NCBI RefSeq assembly: GCF_026241135.1
Contig: NZ_JAPFGA010000004.1
Coordinates: 124,001-188,000 of the forward strand
Origin: Galbibacter kalidii
GTDB taxonomy: Bacteria; Bacteroidota; Bacteroidia; Flavobacteriales; Flavobacteriaceae
DNA: 64,000 bases
Direction of reading: 5' to 3'
Positions 45,853 to 56,197 of the stretch are shown piece after piece. The notes under the pieces are model-generated. The model was not told where the DNA came from. It searched no databases and was given only the letters and a program-made list of their open reading frames with translations. Both the position numbers and the translations under genes were made by a program. Each line of letters opens with the position of its first letter. Position 1 is the first letter of the stretch.

Positions 45853-46380
45853 ATGAGACACGGAAAGAAATTTAACCATTTAGGTAGAAAAGCACCTCAC
45901 AGAAAAGCAATGCTTGCTAATATGGCTTGTTCGTTGATCGAACACAAGCGTATTAACACTACCTTGGCTAAGGCAAAAGCTTTGAAGCAGTTTGTAGAGC
46001 CTTTAGTAACCAAATCTAAGGAAGACACTACACACAACAGAAGAATTGTTTTTAGCAAAATTAGAGACAAGCATGCCGTAACTGAACTTTTCAGGGAAGT
46101 AGCTGCTAAAGTAGGTGATAGACCGGGAGGTTACACCAGAATTATCAAACTGGGTAACAGATTGGGTGATAACGCAGACATGGCAATGATCGAATTGGTA
46201 GATTACAACGAGATATACAATGCTGGTAAGCCTGCCAAGAAAAAATCAACAAGAAGAGGTAGAAGTAAAAAAGCCAAAGAGGAGGAAGAAGTAGTTGCTG
46301 AAGCACCTCAGGCTGAAGAAACATCTGCTCCAAAAGAGGAAGCTTCTGATGATGAAAAACCGGAAACTTCAAAAGAATAA
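45853..46380 (+). CDS. rplQ: Ribosomal protein bL17 with acidic C-terminal extension
   Basis: This 175-residue protein consists of a normal L17 core of about 120 residues ([21 protein letters not shown] onward) and a 50-residue low-complexity tail. The tail is basic first ([12 protein letters not shown]) and then strongly acidic ([14 protein letters not shown]). Such tails occur in Bacteroidota L17. It is the last gene of the cluster and is followed by a terminator. Confidence 0.98.
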   Translation: MRHGKKFNHLGRKAPHRKAMLANMACSLIEHKRINTTLAKAKALKQFVEPLVTKSKEDTTHNRRIVFSKIRDKHAVTELFREVAAKVGDRPGGYTRIIKLGNRLGDNADMAMIELVDYNEIYNAGKPAKKKSTRRGRSKKAKEEEEVVAEAPQAEETSAPKEEASDDEKPETSKE

Positions 46381-46407
46381 AGATAAATAGAGTTTGATAA
46401 TCTATTT

Positions 46408-46445
46408 AAAAAAGGATAAACATTTTTGTTTATCCTTTTTTATTT
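46408..46445 (+). terminator. Terminator of the ribosomal cluster
   Basis: AAAAAAGGATAAAC (46408-46421) pairs perfectly with GTTTATCCTTTTTT (46428-46441), with a six-base loop. It lies 27 bases after the rplQ stop. Confidence 0.92.
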
Positions 46446-46738
46446 TATAAGAAATATTTCTTATTTTTTGAGGTAGAAAAATATGTGAGGACTCAAAACC
46501 TTTCATATAAAGAAGAAAGACATATTTCATCGATATTACGGTATAGTGAAAGAGAATAATTTAATAGATATATAAAAGGGTAAAAGAAAAATAAATAAGA
46601 AGTAGTCAACTATAGATTGGGTGCTATGTTAATTAATAATTAAATTTCTAAAAGGAGTTATAATTGTAACTCCTTTTTTACTGCAAAATTGTTTTAAAAT
46701 CATATGTAAAAGTTATCTTTGTAAAACCTTTCTTTACA
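46446..46738 (+). other. Gene-free stretch with a second terminator before carA
   Basis: After the cluster terminator comes a palindrome (ATAAGAAATATTTCTTAT, about 46447-46464) and 185 AT-rich bases with no open frame. A second intrinsic terminator then follows at 46650-46679 (AAAAGGAGTTA, TAATTG, TAACTCCTTTTTT). A terminator with no gene in front of it could mark a small RNA or be a back-up. The carA promoter follows. Confidence 0.6.
46689..46721 (+). promoter_or_regulatory. Promoter of carA-eno
   Basis: A TTG at 46689-46691 is followed by 22 bases and then the exact -7 box TATCTTTG at 46714-46721, 17 bases before the carA ATG. Confidence 0.7.
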
Positions 46739-49146
<2,408 letters not shown>

Positions 49147-49169
49147 ATGATCCTTATTTTAAATTGTGT

Positions 49170-49198
49170 AAAGCCTCCCGATCTCGGGAGGCTTTTTT
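49170..49198 (+). terminator. Intrinsic terminator after eno
   Basis: AAAGCCTCCCGA and TCGGGAGGCTTT form a strong stem across a two-base centre, followed by a T run. Confidence 0.92.
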
Positions 49199-49221
49199 AT
49201 TTTGGGAAGATTTTAGTTTGA

Positions 49222-49335
49222 AATACACATAAACTTTTTTAAGCATATCATAACGAAGATGATTAAAATAAGTTTATGTGTATTCCTGAATGTGAAGAAA
49301 TTTTTAGTTTCTTCATTTTCAAAAACTAAAAATTT
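49222..49335. repeat. Two long perfect hairpins between eno and glgA
   Basis: AATACACATAAACTT (49222-49236) is an exact inverted copy of AAGTTTATGTGTATT (49270-49284). AAATTTTTAGTTT (49298-49310) is an exact inverted copy of AAACTAAAAATTT (49323-49335). A degenerate version of the first arm occurs upstream of the rhomboid gene near 21203-21225. Confidence 0.75.
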
Positions 49336-49368
49336 TAAACAGACGAAAATCAAGTGTCTATATTCCCG

Positions 49369-49432
49369 ACTAACCTCTCCAAAGGGAAGGGGTAACTGGC
49401 TCCCCTCCCTTGGAGGGGCTGGGGGAGGATTC
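49369..49432. repeat. GC-rich short intergenic repeat
   Basis: The sequence contains CCTCTCCAAAGGGAAGGGG, then GGCTCCCCTCCCTTGGAGGGG and CTGGGGGAGGAT. It is closely related to 53756-53823. The rest of the spacer, 49433-49604, shows nothing recognisable. Confidence 0.75.
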
Positions 49433-49604
49433 ATAAGCAGGTTTCAGAAATAATATCACTCCCTCCGTGAAACTAACATTATAATAAAGATCCCTCATAA
49501 GGATTAACATTGATTTAATCGTCAATACTTTTCTAATCTCATTATAATTGACTAATTTAAAGCTTGTTATAGGTAAGTTGTAAATCTCTTTAATACATTA
49601 ACTT

Positions 49605-51221
49605 GTGAAATCTAATTTTCTTTTTGTCTGTGCCGAAAATGATGCAATTCTAAACTGTAAAGCAGGAGGGATGGGCGATGTGGTTCGTGATGTTCCCCGA
49701 CAAATAGCAACCAATGATGACCTTGTTCATGTGGTGACCCCGGCATACGGGAGGCTGCATAAAAACGGGGAAAAAATAGCAGTACTGAAATTCTTATACA
49801 GAGGCTTGCCGCAAGAAGCTTTTCTGTATGAAATCCCCGGAAAGAAATCAATAGACAATATCAAACATTATGTTATAGATCATCCTGAGATTGTTTCCGG
49901 TGATATAGCCGATATTTATTCCAATGATCCCGATCAGCCTTTCTATACAGATGCTTGTACATTCTCTCTTTTTTGTACGGCTGTTGCAACGGCTATTAGA
50001 GAAGGTCTTTTTGGCGAACTCCAAATTGCTCATCTACACGATTGGCATACGAGTCTGTTGTTGTTCTTGAGGGAATATCATCCGAAATTCCAAGAATTGA
50101 AAAAAATACGCTTTGTGTATTCCATTCACAATTTGGCCATTCAGGGCATTAGGCCTTTTGAAAATAATTATTCTTCGCTGAAAGCATTTTACCCCGATAT
50201 TCTTATTGATAAAGAACGACTGGCAGATACCAGATATAAGGATTGTATCAATTTGATGGTACTCGGCATACGTTTGGCAGATGCAGTTCATACGGTATCA
50301 CCATCATATAAAGAAGATATTAAGAAACCGAGTAATCCACCGGATTTCATTGGAGGGGAGAGTTTGGAGGAAGATTTGAAGAATGCCAATATCGAAAACC
50401 GACTTTTCGGAATATTGAATGGATGCAATTATAAAAATTATACCCTTGCAAAAAGGAATACCCTTTATAAAAACAGTTTGAAGGCAATTTTTAAATGGCT
50501 GCAAGAACCCGGGAAAAAGTATAAAGCGGATTTTATGGCGCACACCGGAAGTAAAATAATGCACCTGATGGAAGATAAGCCAAACTTTATCTGTACCAGT
50601 GTCGCAAGACTCACGGAACAAAAGTTTTTCTTCTACAAGAACGATCCAGGATTGCTTATGAAATTATTGGATAAACTGGAAGAGAAAAACGGGGTTTATA
50701 TTATTTTAGGTACCGGTGCTCCTGAATATGAAGAATTGCTAAGAAGTGTTAGCTATGAAAGAGAGAACTTGATTTTTATCAATGGTCAGTCTGAAGAAGT
50801 GATCGATTCGCTCTATTTGGAATCGAATTTATATTTAATGCCAAGCTTGTTCGAGCCCTGCGGAATTAGTCAGATGTTGGCTATGCGAAACGGACAACCT
50901 TGTTTGGTGCACGCTACCGGAGGATTAAAAGATACGGTATCACATCTGAAGTCGGGATTCGCTTTTGATGGGGAAACCCTTCAGGAAAAGACAGACAATT
51001 TTATTGCTGTTTTTGGAAATGCTGTCGATCTTTATTTTGAAGAAAAAGAAATATGGGAGCACATCTGTAAAACGGCCAAAAGACAAAGATTCAGTTGGGA
51101 GGATCTGGTGAGGAAGTACTACGAACAATTATATTTACTCCCTTATTTTCAAAAAAATACTTTTAAACCCAAGAAAAAATGGCCGGGGATAAAGTCTGAT
51201 AATGTTATTTTTGACAAATAA
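49605..51221 (+). CDS. glgA: Glycogen/starch synthase family glycosyltransferase (GT5)
   Basis: This 538-residue protein starts at GTG. The N-terminal nucleotide-sugar motif is KAGGMGDVVRDVP at 19-31, a variant of KxGGLGDV. HLHDWHTSLL is typical of GT5, and the second Rossmann half carries SLFEPCGISQMLAMRNG and ATGGLKDTV. It should extend alpha-1,4-glucan chains from ADP- or UDP-glucose. No glgB, glgC or debranching gene is nearby. The role in storage is inferred from family only. Confidence 0.85.
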   Translation: MKSNFLFVCAENDAILNCKAGGMGDVVRDVPRQIATNDDLVHVVTPAYGRLHKNGEKIAVLKFLYRGLPQEAFLYEIPGKKSIDNIKHYVIDHPEIVSGDIADIYSNDPDQPFYTDACTFSLFCTAVATAIREGLFGELQIAHLHDWHTSLLLFLREYHPKFQELKKIRFVYSIHNLAIQGIRPFENNYSSLKAFYPDILIDKERLADTRYKDCINLMVLGIRLADAVHTVSPSYKEDIKKPSNPPDFIGGESLEEDLKNANIENRLFGILNGCNYKNYTLAKRNTLYKNSLKAIFKWLQEPGKKYKADFMAHTGSKIMHLMEDKPNFICTSVARLTEQKFFFYKNDPGLLMKLLDKLEEKNGVYIILGTGAPEYEELLRSVSYERENLIFINGQSEEVIDSLYLESNLYLMPSLFEPCGISQMLAMRNGQPCLVHATGGLKDTVSHLKSGFAFDGETLQEKTDNFIAVFGNAVDLYFEEKEIWEHICKTAKRQRFSWEDLVRKYYEQLYLLPYFQKNTFKPKKKWPGIKSDNVIFDK

Positions 51222-51364
51222 AATTACTCTTTTGTTGTAAGTCGGTTTTTTCTTATTTTTCTAGTTCTCATCAGCAGAAAAACAGCAAAGGTTAACTCTG
51301 AATTAACAGTTTATTTTGTATTTTCGCATGACTTGTAAAAATGTTAAAAAATTAATATATAATT

Positions 51365-52648
51365 ATGTCAGATACGGCTACTTTTGAGTATAAAGGTAAA
51401 AAATTAGAATTTCCGGTAATTGAAGGCTCTGAAAATGAGCTGGCTATAGATATTAAAGCACTTAGAGGATCTACAGGTATGATTACTTTAGATCCGGGAT
51501 ACAAGAACACAGGTTCTTGTGAAAGTGCTATCACATATCTTGATGGAGAAAAAGGAATTCTAAGATACCGAGGATATTCCATAGAAGAACTAGCCGAGAA
51601 AGCAGATTTCCTTGAAGTTGCTTATTTGTTGATATTTGGAGAGTTGCCAAACAAGGAGCAGCTTGATAAATTCCATAACGATATTAAAGCAGAATCTGAA
51701 GTTGATGAAGATGTAAAGAAGATTGTTGACAGTTTTCCCAGGACAGCTCACCCGATGGGGGTGCTGTCATCTTTGACAAGTGCTTTGACAGCGTTCAACC
51801 CGTCATCAGTAGATATAGATTCTGAAGAAGATATGTATCAAGCGATTGTTAAGATCATGGGTAAATTCCCGGTCTTGGCAGCGTGGACATTACGAAGGAT
51901 GAAGGCAAAGCCTTATGATTATGGTGATTCATCCAAAGGGTATGTAGAGAACATGCTTTATATGATGTTCAAAAAACCAAATGAAAGTTATGTTGCAAAT
52001 CCGATTGTTGTAAACGCGCTCGATCAATTATTGATCCTTCACGCAGATCACGAGCAAAACTGTTCTACTTCAACCGTTAGGATTGTAGGTTCGTCACATG
52101 CCGGATTGTTCGCTTCACTTTCAGCGGGTGTTTCTGCTTTATGGGGGCCACTTCACGGAGGTGCTAACCAAGCCGTAATCGAAATGCTTGAAGGTATTAA
52201 GAACGATGATGGGGACACAGCAAAGTATATGGCGAAAGCTAAAGATAAAAGCGATCCTTTCCGTTTGATGGGATTCGGACACCGAGTGTATAAAAACTTT
52301 GATCCCCGTGCAAAAATTATCAAAAAAGCTGCTGACGAGGTGTTGGGAGACTTAGGTGTTGAAGATCTGGTATTGGAAATAGCCAAGGGACTTGAAAAAC
52401 AAGCTTTGGAGGACGATTATTTCGTGAAGAGAAAACTATATCCGAATGTGGATTTCTATTCAGGGATTATATACAGAGCCTTAGGTATCCCTACGGAGAT
52501 GTTTACCGTAATGTTTGCTTTGGGAAGACTACCCGGTTGGATCGCACAATGGAGAGAAATGCGCTTGCGTAAAGAACCTATCGGAAGACCAAGACAAGTA
52601 TATACAGGCGAAAACTACAGACCGTTTGTTGATGTAGATAAGCGCTAA
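51365..52648 (+). CDS. gltA: Citrate synthase
   Basis: This 427-residue enzyme condenses acetyl-CoA and oxaloacetate at the entry of the TCA cycle. Catalytic H264 lies in GPLHGGANQ and H306 in GFGHRVYKNFDPR. The catalytic aspartate lies in the later NVDFYSGII. The N-terminal extension before residue 40 matches the hexameric Gram-negative type regulated by NADH. A weak -7 match (TATTTTCG) lies at 51319-51326. Confidence 0.97.
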   Translation: MSDTATFEYKGKKLEFPVIEGSENELAIDIKALRGSTGMITLDPGYKNTGSCESAITYLDGEKGILRYRGYSIEELAEKADFLEVAYLLIFGELPNKEQLDKFHNDIKAESEVDEDVKKIVDSFPRTAHPMGVLSSLTSALTAFNPSSVDIDSEEDMYQAIVKIMGKFPVLAAWTLRRMKAKPYDYGDSSKGYVENMLYMMFKKPNESYVANPIVVNALDQLLILHADHEQNCSTSTVRIVGSSHAGLFASLSAGVSALWGPLHGGANQAVIEMLEGIKNDDGDTAKYMAKAKDKSDPFRLMGFGHRVYKNFDPRAKIIKKAADEVLGDLGVEDLVLEIAKGLEKQALEDDYFVKRKLYPNVDFYSGIIYRALGIPTEMFTVMFALGRLPGWIAQWREMRLRKEPIGRPRQVYTGENYRPFVDVDKR

Positions 52649-52670
52649 GAAAAAAACATATCAAAAACGA

Positions 52671-52702
52671 GGGGTATATTTATAAATATGCCCCTTTTTT
52701 TG
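52671..52702 (+). terminator. Intrinsic terminator after gltA
   Basis: GGGGTATATTTATAAATATGCCCC folds into a hairpin with one wobble pair and is followed by seven or more T. Confidence 0.9.
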
Positions 52703-52825
52703 TATTATAGCGGCAGCTAATTTATCAGAAATCATCAAATAGAGAGGCCTGTGGAGTTACAATGACATTGCTATTCCATTGGTGAAGTTCCATAAATTGA
52801 ACTCATGTTATAAATAAAAGGTTTT

Positions 52826-53740
52826 ATGTTGAAACTGAATATAAAAGACGAAACCTCAAAATTGAAGGCTGTAGTCTTGGGAACGGCCAAAAGCAGTGGC
52901 CCAACACCAAAACTCGAAGAAGCATACGATCCTAAATCGAGAGAGCATATCAAAGCGGGAACATACCCGCTGGAAAAAGATATGATCCCCGAAATGAAGG
53001 CTTTTAACGCGGTGTTTGAAAAATACAGAGTGAAAGTTTTCAGACCCGAGGTTATAAAGGATTGCAATCAGATATTTTCGAGGGATATCGCCTTTGTGGT
53101 AGACGACTATTTTATAAAATCAAATATCCTTCCAGATCGTGAAAAGGAACTCGATGCCATACAATATGTGATTGACCAAATGAAACCTTCAAAAGTAATC
53201 ACACCCCCGGAAGAAGTTCATATTGAAGGAGGCGATGTGATGTTGTGGAACGATTGCGTTTTTGTGGGCACCTATAAGGGACCTGATTATCCTGACTACA
53301 TTACCGCAAGAACCAATATGCATGGTGTAGGTTTTTTAAAGGAAATGTTCCCCAACAAAACGATAAAAGAATTTGATCTTGCAAAATCGAATACAGTGGC
53401 GAGAGATAACGCCTTACACTTAGACTGCTGTTTTCAACCGATAGGGACAGACAAGGCAATTATCCACAAAGAAGGTTTCAGAAATGAAGCCGATTATCAT
53501 TATTTGGTAGATTTGTTTGGAGAGGACAATTTGTTCCATATTTCAAAAGATGAGATGTACGAGATGAACAGCAATATCTTTTCGATTGCTCCCAATGTAG
53601 TGGTTTCAGAAAAAAAATTTGGAAGATTAAATGCCTGGCTTCGCAAAAATGATTTTGTGGTCGAAGAAATCCCTTATGCAGAAATTGCCAAACAAGAAGG
53701 ACTTTTGCGTTGTTCTACCATGCCGTTGATCAGGGAGTGA
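52826..53740 (+). CDS. Arginine deiminase / dimethylarginine dimethylaminohydrolase-like enzyme
   Basis: This 304-residue protein of the guanidino-group-modifying superfamily carries the expected active-site segments: SRD at 85-87, HIEGGD at 132-137, HLD at 198-200 and the nucleophile C296 in RCSTMPL. These suggest hydrolysis of a guanidino compound such as arginine or methylarginine to citrulline, or an amidinotransferase reaction. It is followed by CtlX, another member of the superfamily linked to citrulline use. The exact substrate is not determined. Confidence 0.82.
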   Translation: MLKLNIKDETSKLKAVVLGTAKSSGPTPKLEEAYDPKSREHIKAGTYPLEKDMIPEMKAFNAVFEKYRVKVFRPEVIKDCNQIFSRDIAFVVDDYFIKSNILPDREKELDAIQYVIDQMKPSKVITPPEEVHIEGGDVMLWNDCVFVGTYKGPDYPDYITARTNMHGVGFLKEMFPNKTIKEFDLAKSNTVARDNALHLDCCFQPIGTDKAIIHKEGFRNEADYHYLVDLFGEDNLFHISKDEMYEMNSNIFSIAPNVVVSEKKFGRLNAWLRKNDFVVEEIPYAEIAKQEGLLRCSTMPLIRE

Positions 53741-53755
53741 TTTTCGATATCCCCA

Positions 53756-53823
53756 CCTAGCCTCCCGCCCAAGGCGGGGAGAGATGAAAGGCTCCCCTCC
53801 TTTGGAGGGGTTGGGGGAGGATA
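53756..53823. repeat. GC-rich short intergenic repeat
   Basis: The sequence begins CCTAGCCTCCCGCCCAAGGCGGGGAG and ends GGCTCCCCTCCTTTGGAGGGG with TTGGGGGAGGAT. The second half is nearly identical to 49397-49432. It lies between the ADDH-like gene and ctlX. Confidence 0.75.
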
Positions 53824-53869
53824 TCCGAGCTAATTGGAAAAGTGAAGATGAGTTCTGTCATATAAATTG

Positions 53870-53877
53870 TAATTTTG
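53870..53877 (+). promoter_or_regulatory. TAnnTTTG -7 element of ctlX
   Basis: TAATTTTG lies 23 bases before the ctlX ATG and matches the -7 consensus. It indicates that ctlX has its own promoter rather than depending on the gene upstream. Confidence 0.55.
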
Positions 53878-53900
53878 CAGCACGATAAACAGGGTTTTGT

Positions 53901-54833
53901 ATGAGTCAGATTACCGATACCATTTTAATGATTCGTCCCGTAAACTTCAGGATGAACGAGCAAACGGCAGTTAATAATTACTTTCAGGAAAATACAAATG
54001 TTCTGAATGAGACCATTAATGCGAAAGCACAAAGGGAATTTGATGCTTTTGTTGAAAAGTTAAGAGCTGTTGGTGTGCATGTTATTGTTGTGGAAGACAG
54101 CTTAGAATCCGATACGCCCGATGCCATTTTTCCAAATAATTGGATGTCAACCCATGAAGACGGAACGCTGGTTTTATATCCCATGTTTGCTGAAAACAGA
54201 CGAAACGAAAGACGGGAAGAGGTTCTTAAAACCATCGAAAAAGAAGGTTTCTTGATTGAAAATGTGATGGATTATACTTCAGCGGAAGAAGAGGAGGTCT
54301 TTTTGGAAGGAACAGGGAGCATTGTTTTGGATCGAGTCAACCGTAAGGCCTATTGTGCATTGTCGCCAAGGGCAGATGAAGAACTTTTTATAGAGTTTTG
54401 TGAGGATTTTGAATACCTTCCGGTCATTTTTACGGCATACCAGTCTGTCGATAACGAACGAAAACCTATTTATCACACCAATGTGATGATGTGTGTAGGC
54501 GATGATTTTACCGTAGTTTGCCTGGATTCTATAGATGATAAAAAAGAACGGAAGAACCTCGTTAATCACCTTAAAAAAGACGGAAAAGAGGTTGTAGCGA
54601 TTTCAGAAGAGCAGATACATCATTTTGCGGGGAATATGCTGCAGGTTAAATCCCAAGAGGATAAAAAATATCTTGTGATGAGCGATGCCGCTGAAAAAAG
54701 CCTCACTGAAAAGCAACGAACAACTCTTGAAAAATATTCTACCATCCTTTCCGGTACTTTAGAAACCATAGAAATTTGTGGTGGTGGAAGTGCCCGTTGT
54801 ATGATGGCTGAAATATTTCTGCCAAAAAAGTAG
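53901..54833 (+). CDS. ctlX: Citrulline utilization hydrolase CtlX
   Basis: This 310-residue protein of the amidinotransferase fold has conserved segments FPNNWMSTH at 77-85, FLEGTGS at 134-140, YHTNVMM at 191-197, and GGGSARC with the probable nucleophile C300. CtlX has been named for citrulline utilization in Francisella; the exact reaction is not secure. It has its own promoter behind an intergenic repeat. Pairing with the ADDH-like gene suggests a short arginine-citrulline path. Confidence 0.85.
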   Translation: MSQITDTILMIRPVNFRMNEQTAVNNYFQENTNVLNETINAKAQREFDAFVEKLRAVGVHVIVVEDSLESDTPDAIFPNNWMSTHEDGTLVLYPMFAENRRNERREEVLKTIEKEGFLIENVMDYTSAEEEEVFLEGTGSIVLDRVNRKAYCALSPRADEELFIEFCEDFEYLPVIFTAYQSVDNERKPIYHTNVMMCVGDDFTVVCLDSIDDKKERKNLVNHLKKDGKEVVAISEEQIHHFAGNMLQVKSQEDKKYLVMSDAAEKSLTEKQRTTLEKYSTILSGTLETIEICGGGSARCMMAEIFLPKK

Positions 54834-54877
54834 TATATTCGGGGAACAGCAGCACACAATTTCATTTTTAAAAATTT

Positions 54878-55303
54878 ATGCTTTCAAAAAAAACAAAATA
54901 CGGCTTAAAAGCACTTACTTATATGGCCAAAAAGGAAAGTAGGGACCCAGTGCTGATTTCCAAAATAGCAAAAGACGAAAATATTTCAAAAAAGTTCTTG
55001 GAAATCATTTTACTTCAACTGAAAAACAGCGGTTTTTTAGGTTCCAAAAAGGGAAAAGGAGGCGGTTATTATCTAATTAGAGAGCCTGAAGATATTACAA
55101 TAGCTTCCCTGATCAGAATATTGGAAGGCCCTATAGCCATGCTGCCCTGTGTAAGCCTTAATTTCTACGAAAAATGTGACGATTGTAAGGATGAAGAAAC
55201 TTGTTCGCTCAGTAAATTAATGATCGAAGTAAGAGACAGCACGTTGAAAATTTTGGAAAACAAGACCCTTGCAGATTTAACACAATCAACACTTTCCGCA
55301 TAG
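54878..55303 (+). CDS. Rrf2 family transcriptional regulator
   Basis: This 141-residue regulator has an N-terminal winged helix (MLSKKTKYGLKALTYMAKK, ISKKFLEIILLQLKNSGFL, then the wing KGKGGGYYL). The effector region has four cysteines, C91, C100, C103 and C109, similar in number and spacing to iron-sulfur Rrf2 proteins such as IscR but not identical. A CysH-like gene follows 117 bases downstream with an operator-like palindrome between them. A role in cysteine or sulfur control is inferred. Confidence 0.85.
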   Translation: MLSKKTKYGLKALTYMAKKESRDPVLISKIAKDENISKKFLEIILLQLKNSGFLGSKKGKGGGYYLIREPEDITIASLIRILEGPIAMLPCVSLNFYEKCDDCKDEETCSLSKLMIEVRDSTLKILENKTLADLTQSTLSA

Positions 55304-55361
55304 ACTGAGATGTTATATTTTGTAAAAAATCCACTTCAGTTGTAATTTTTTCATTAAAAAC

Positions 55362-55376
55362 CTACTAATTTGGTAG
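55362..55376. promoter_or_regulatory. Operator-like palindrome upstream of cysH
   Basis: CTACTAATTTGGTAG is a 15-base dyad (CTACTAA, T, TTGGTAG) with one mismatch. It ends eight bases before the -7 box, where a bound repressor would block the polymerase. The adjacent Rrf2 regulator is the obvious candidate. Confidence 0.5.
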
Positions 55377-55384
55377 AGTATTAA

Positions 55385-55392
55385 TATATTTG
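55385..55392 (+). promoter_or_regulatory. TAnnTTTG -7 element of cysH
   Basis: TATATTTG matches the consensus exactly, 28 bases before the start codon. No TTTG at the 19-base spacing was found; the palindrome occupies part of that interval. Confidence 0.6.
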
Positions 55393-55420
55393 TCCTTCGG
55401 ATTTAGAAAGATTATGTGTT

Positions 55421-56038
55421 ATGGATTTGAAAAAGATCAATAAAGAATTAAAAGATAAGTCGCCCAAAGAGATTGTTGAGTGGGCGTTGTCACAAGGAGA
55501 TAAACCAGTAGTAACTACTAATTTCCGTCCTTATGAAGCGGCGATATTGCATGCTGCCGCATCAGAAAAAAAGGACATCCCGGTTGTTTGGTGTGATACG
55601 GGATACAATACCAACAAAACATATTTGCACGCAGATAGAGTGATAAAAAACTTGGATCTGAATGTTAAATTGTACGTCCCCAAACAAACTGTGGCCTACA
55701 GAAATATGGTCATGGGAATCCCAAATATTGAAGATCCACAGCACAAGGAGTTTACAGCGCAGGTAAAACTGGAACCTTTTAGAAGGGCAATGGCAGAAAA
55801 CAAACCCGATGTATGGTTTACCAACCTGAGAAAAGGACAAACTGCTTTCAGGGATACCTTGGATATCGTGTCCCGTGGAGAAGATGGTGTGCTGAAGGTG
55901 AGTCCGTTTTTTTATTGGACTGATGCAGAATTGGACGTTTACTTGGAAGAACACGGACTTGAAAATGAATTTCAATATTTCGATCCGACCAAAGTACTTG
56001 ACAACAGAGAGTGCGGCTTGCACTTGAGTGAGAAATAA
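55421..56038 (+). CDS. cysH: CysH-like phosphoadenylyl-sulfate reductase
   Basis: This 205-residue protein of the PAPS/APS reductase family probably reduces activated sulfate to sulfite. The catalytic cysteine lies in ECGLH at 197-201. No CC..CxxC cluster for an iron-sulfur centre is present, pointing to the PAPS-type, thioredoxin-dependent enzyme. The PP-loop is unusual: the expected SxGxxS is TTNFRPYEAAILH at 32-44. The protein is shorter than E. coli CysH. cysD, cysN and sulfite reductase are not in the window. Confidence 0.82.
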   Translation: MDLKKINKELKDKSPKEIVEWALSQGDKPVVTTNFRPYEAAILHAAASEKKDIPVVWCDTGYNTNKTYLHADRVIKNLDLNVKLYVPKQTVAYRNMVMGIPNIEDPQHKEFTAQVKLEPFRRAMAENKPDVWFTNLRKGQTAFRDTLDIVSRGEDGVLKVSPFFYWTDAELDVYLEEHGLENEFQYFDPTKVLDNRECGLHLSEK

Positions 56039-56197
56039 TTAATTGGAGTATCAGAGTATCGACTTTTGTGTAAAACACTACTTCTGATAAATAAAAGACA
56101 CTTCCCTTTGCTTAATTGTAAGTAAAGGGATTTTTTATGATTTAAATTTGCTGAAAATAAGTAACATATCCCTATTTTTATTGGAAATTTCAGTGTT

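Noticed and set aside
49259-49453. 64-codon frame between eno and glgA
   Set aside because: It spans two hairpins and a GC-rich repeat, so the frame is a by-product of repeats.
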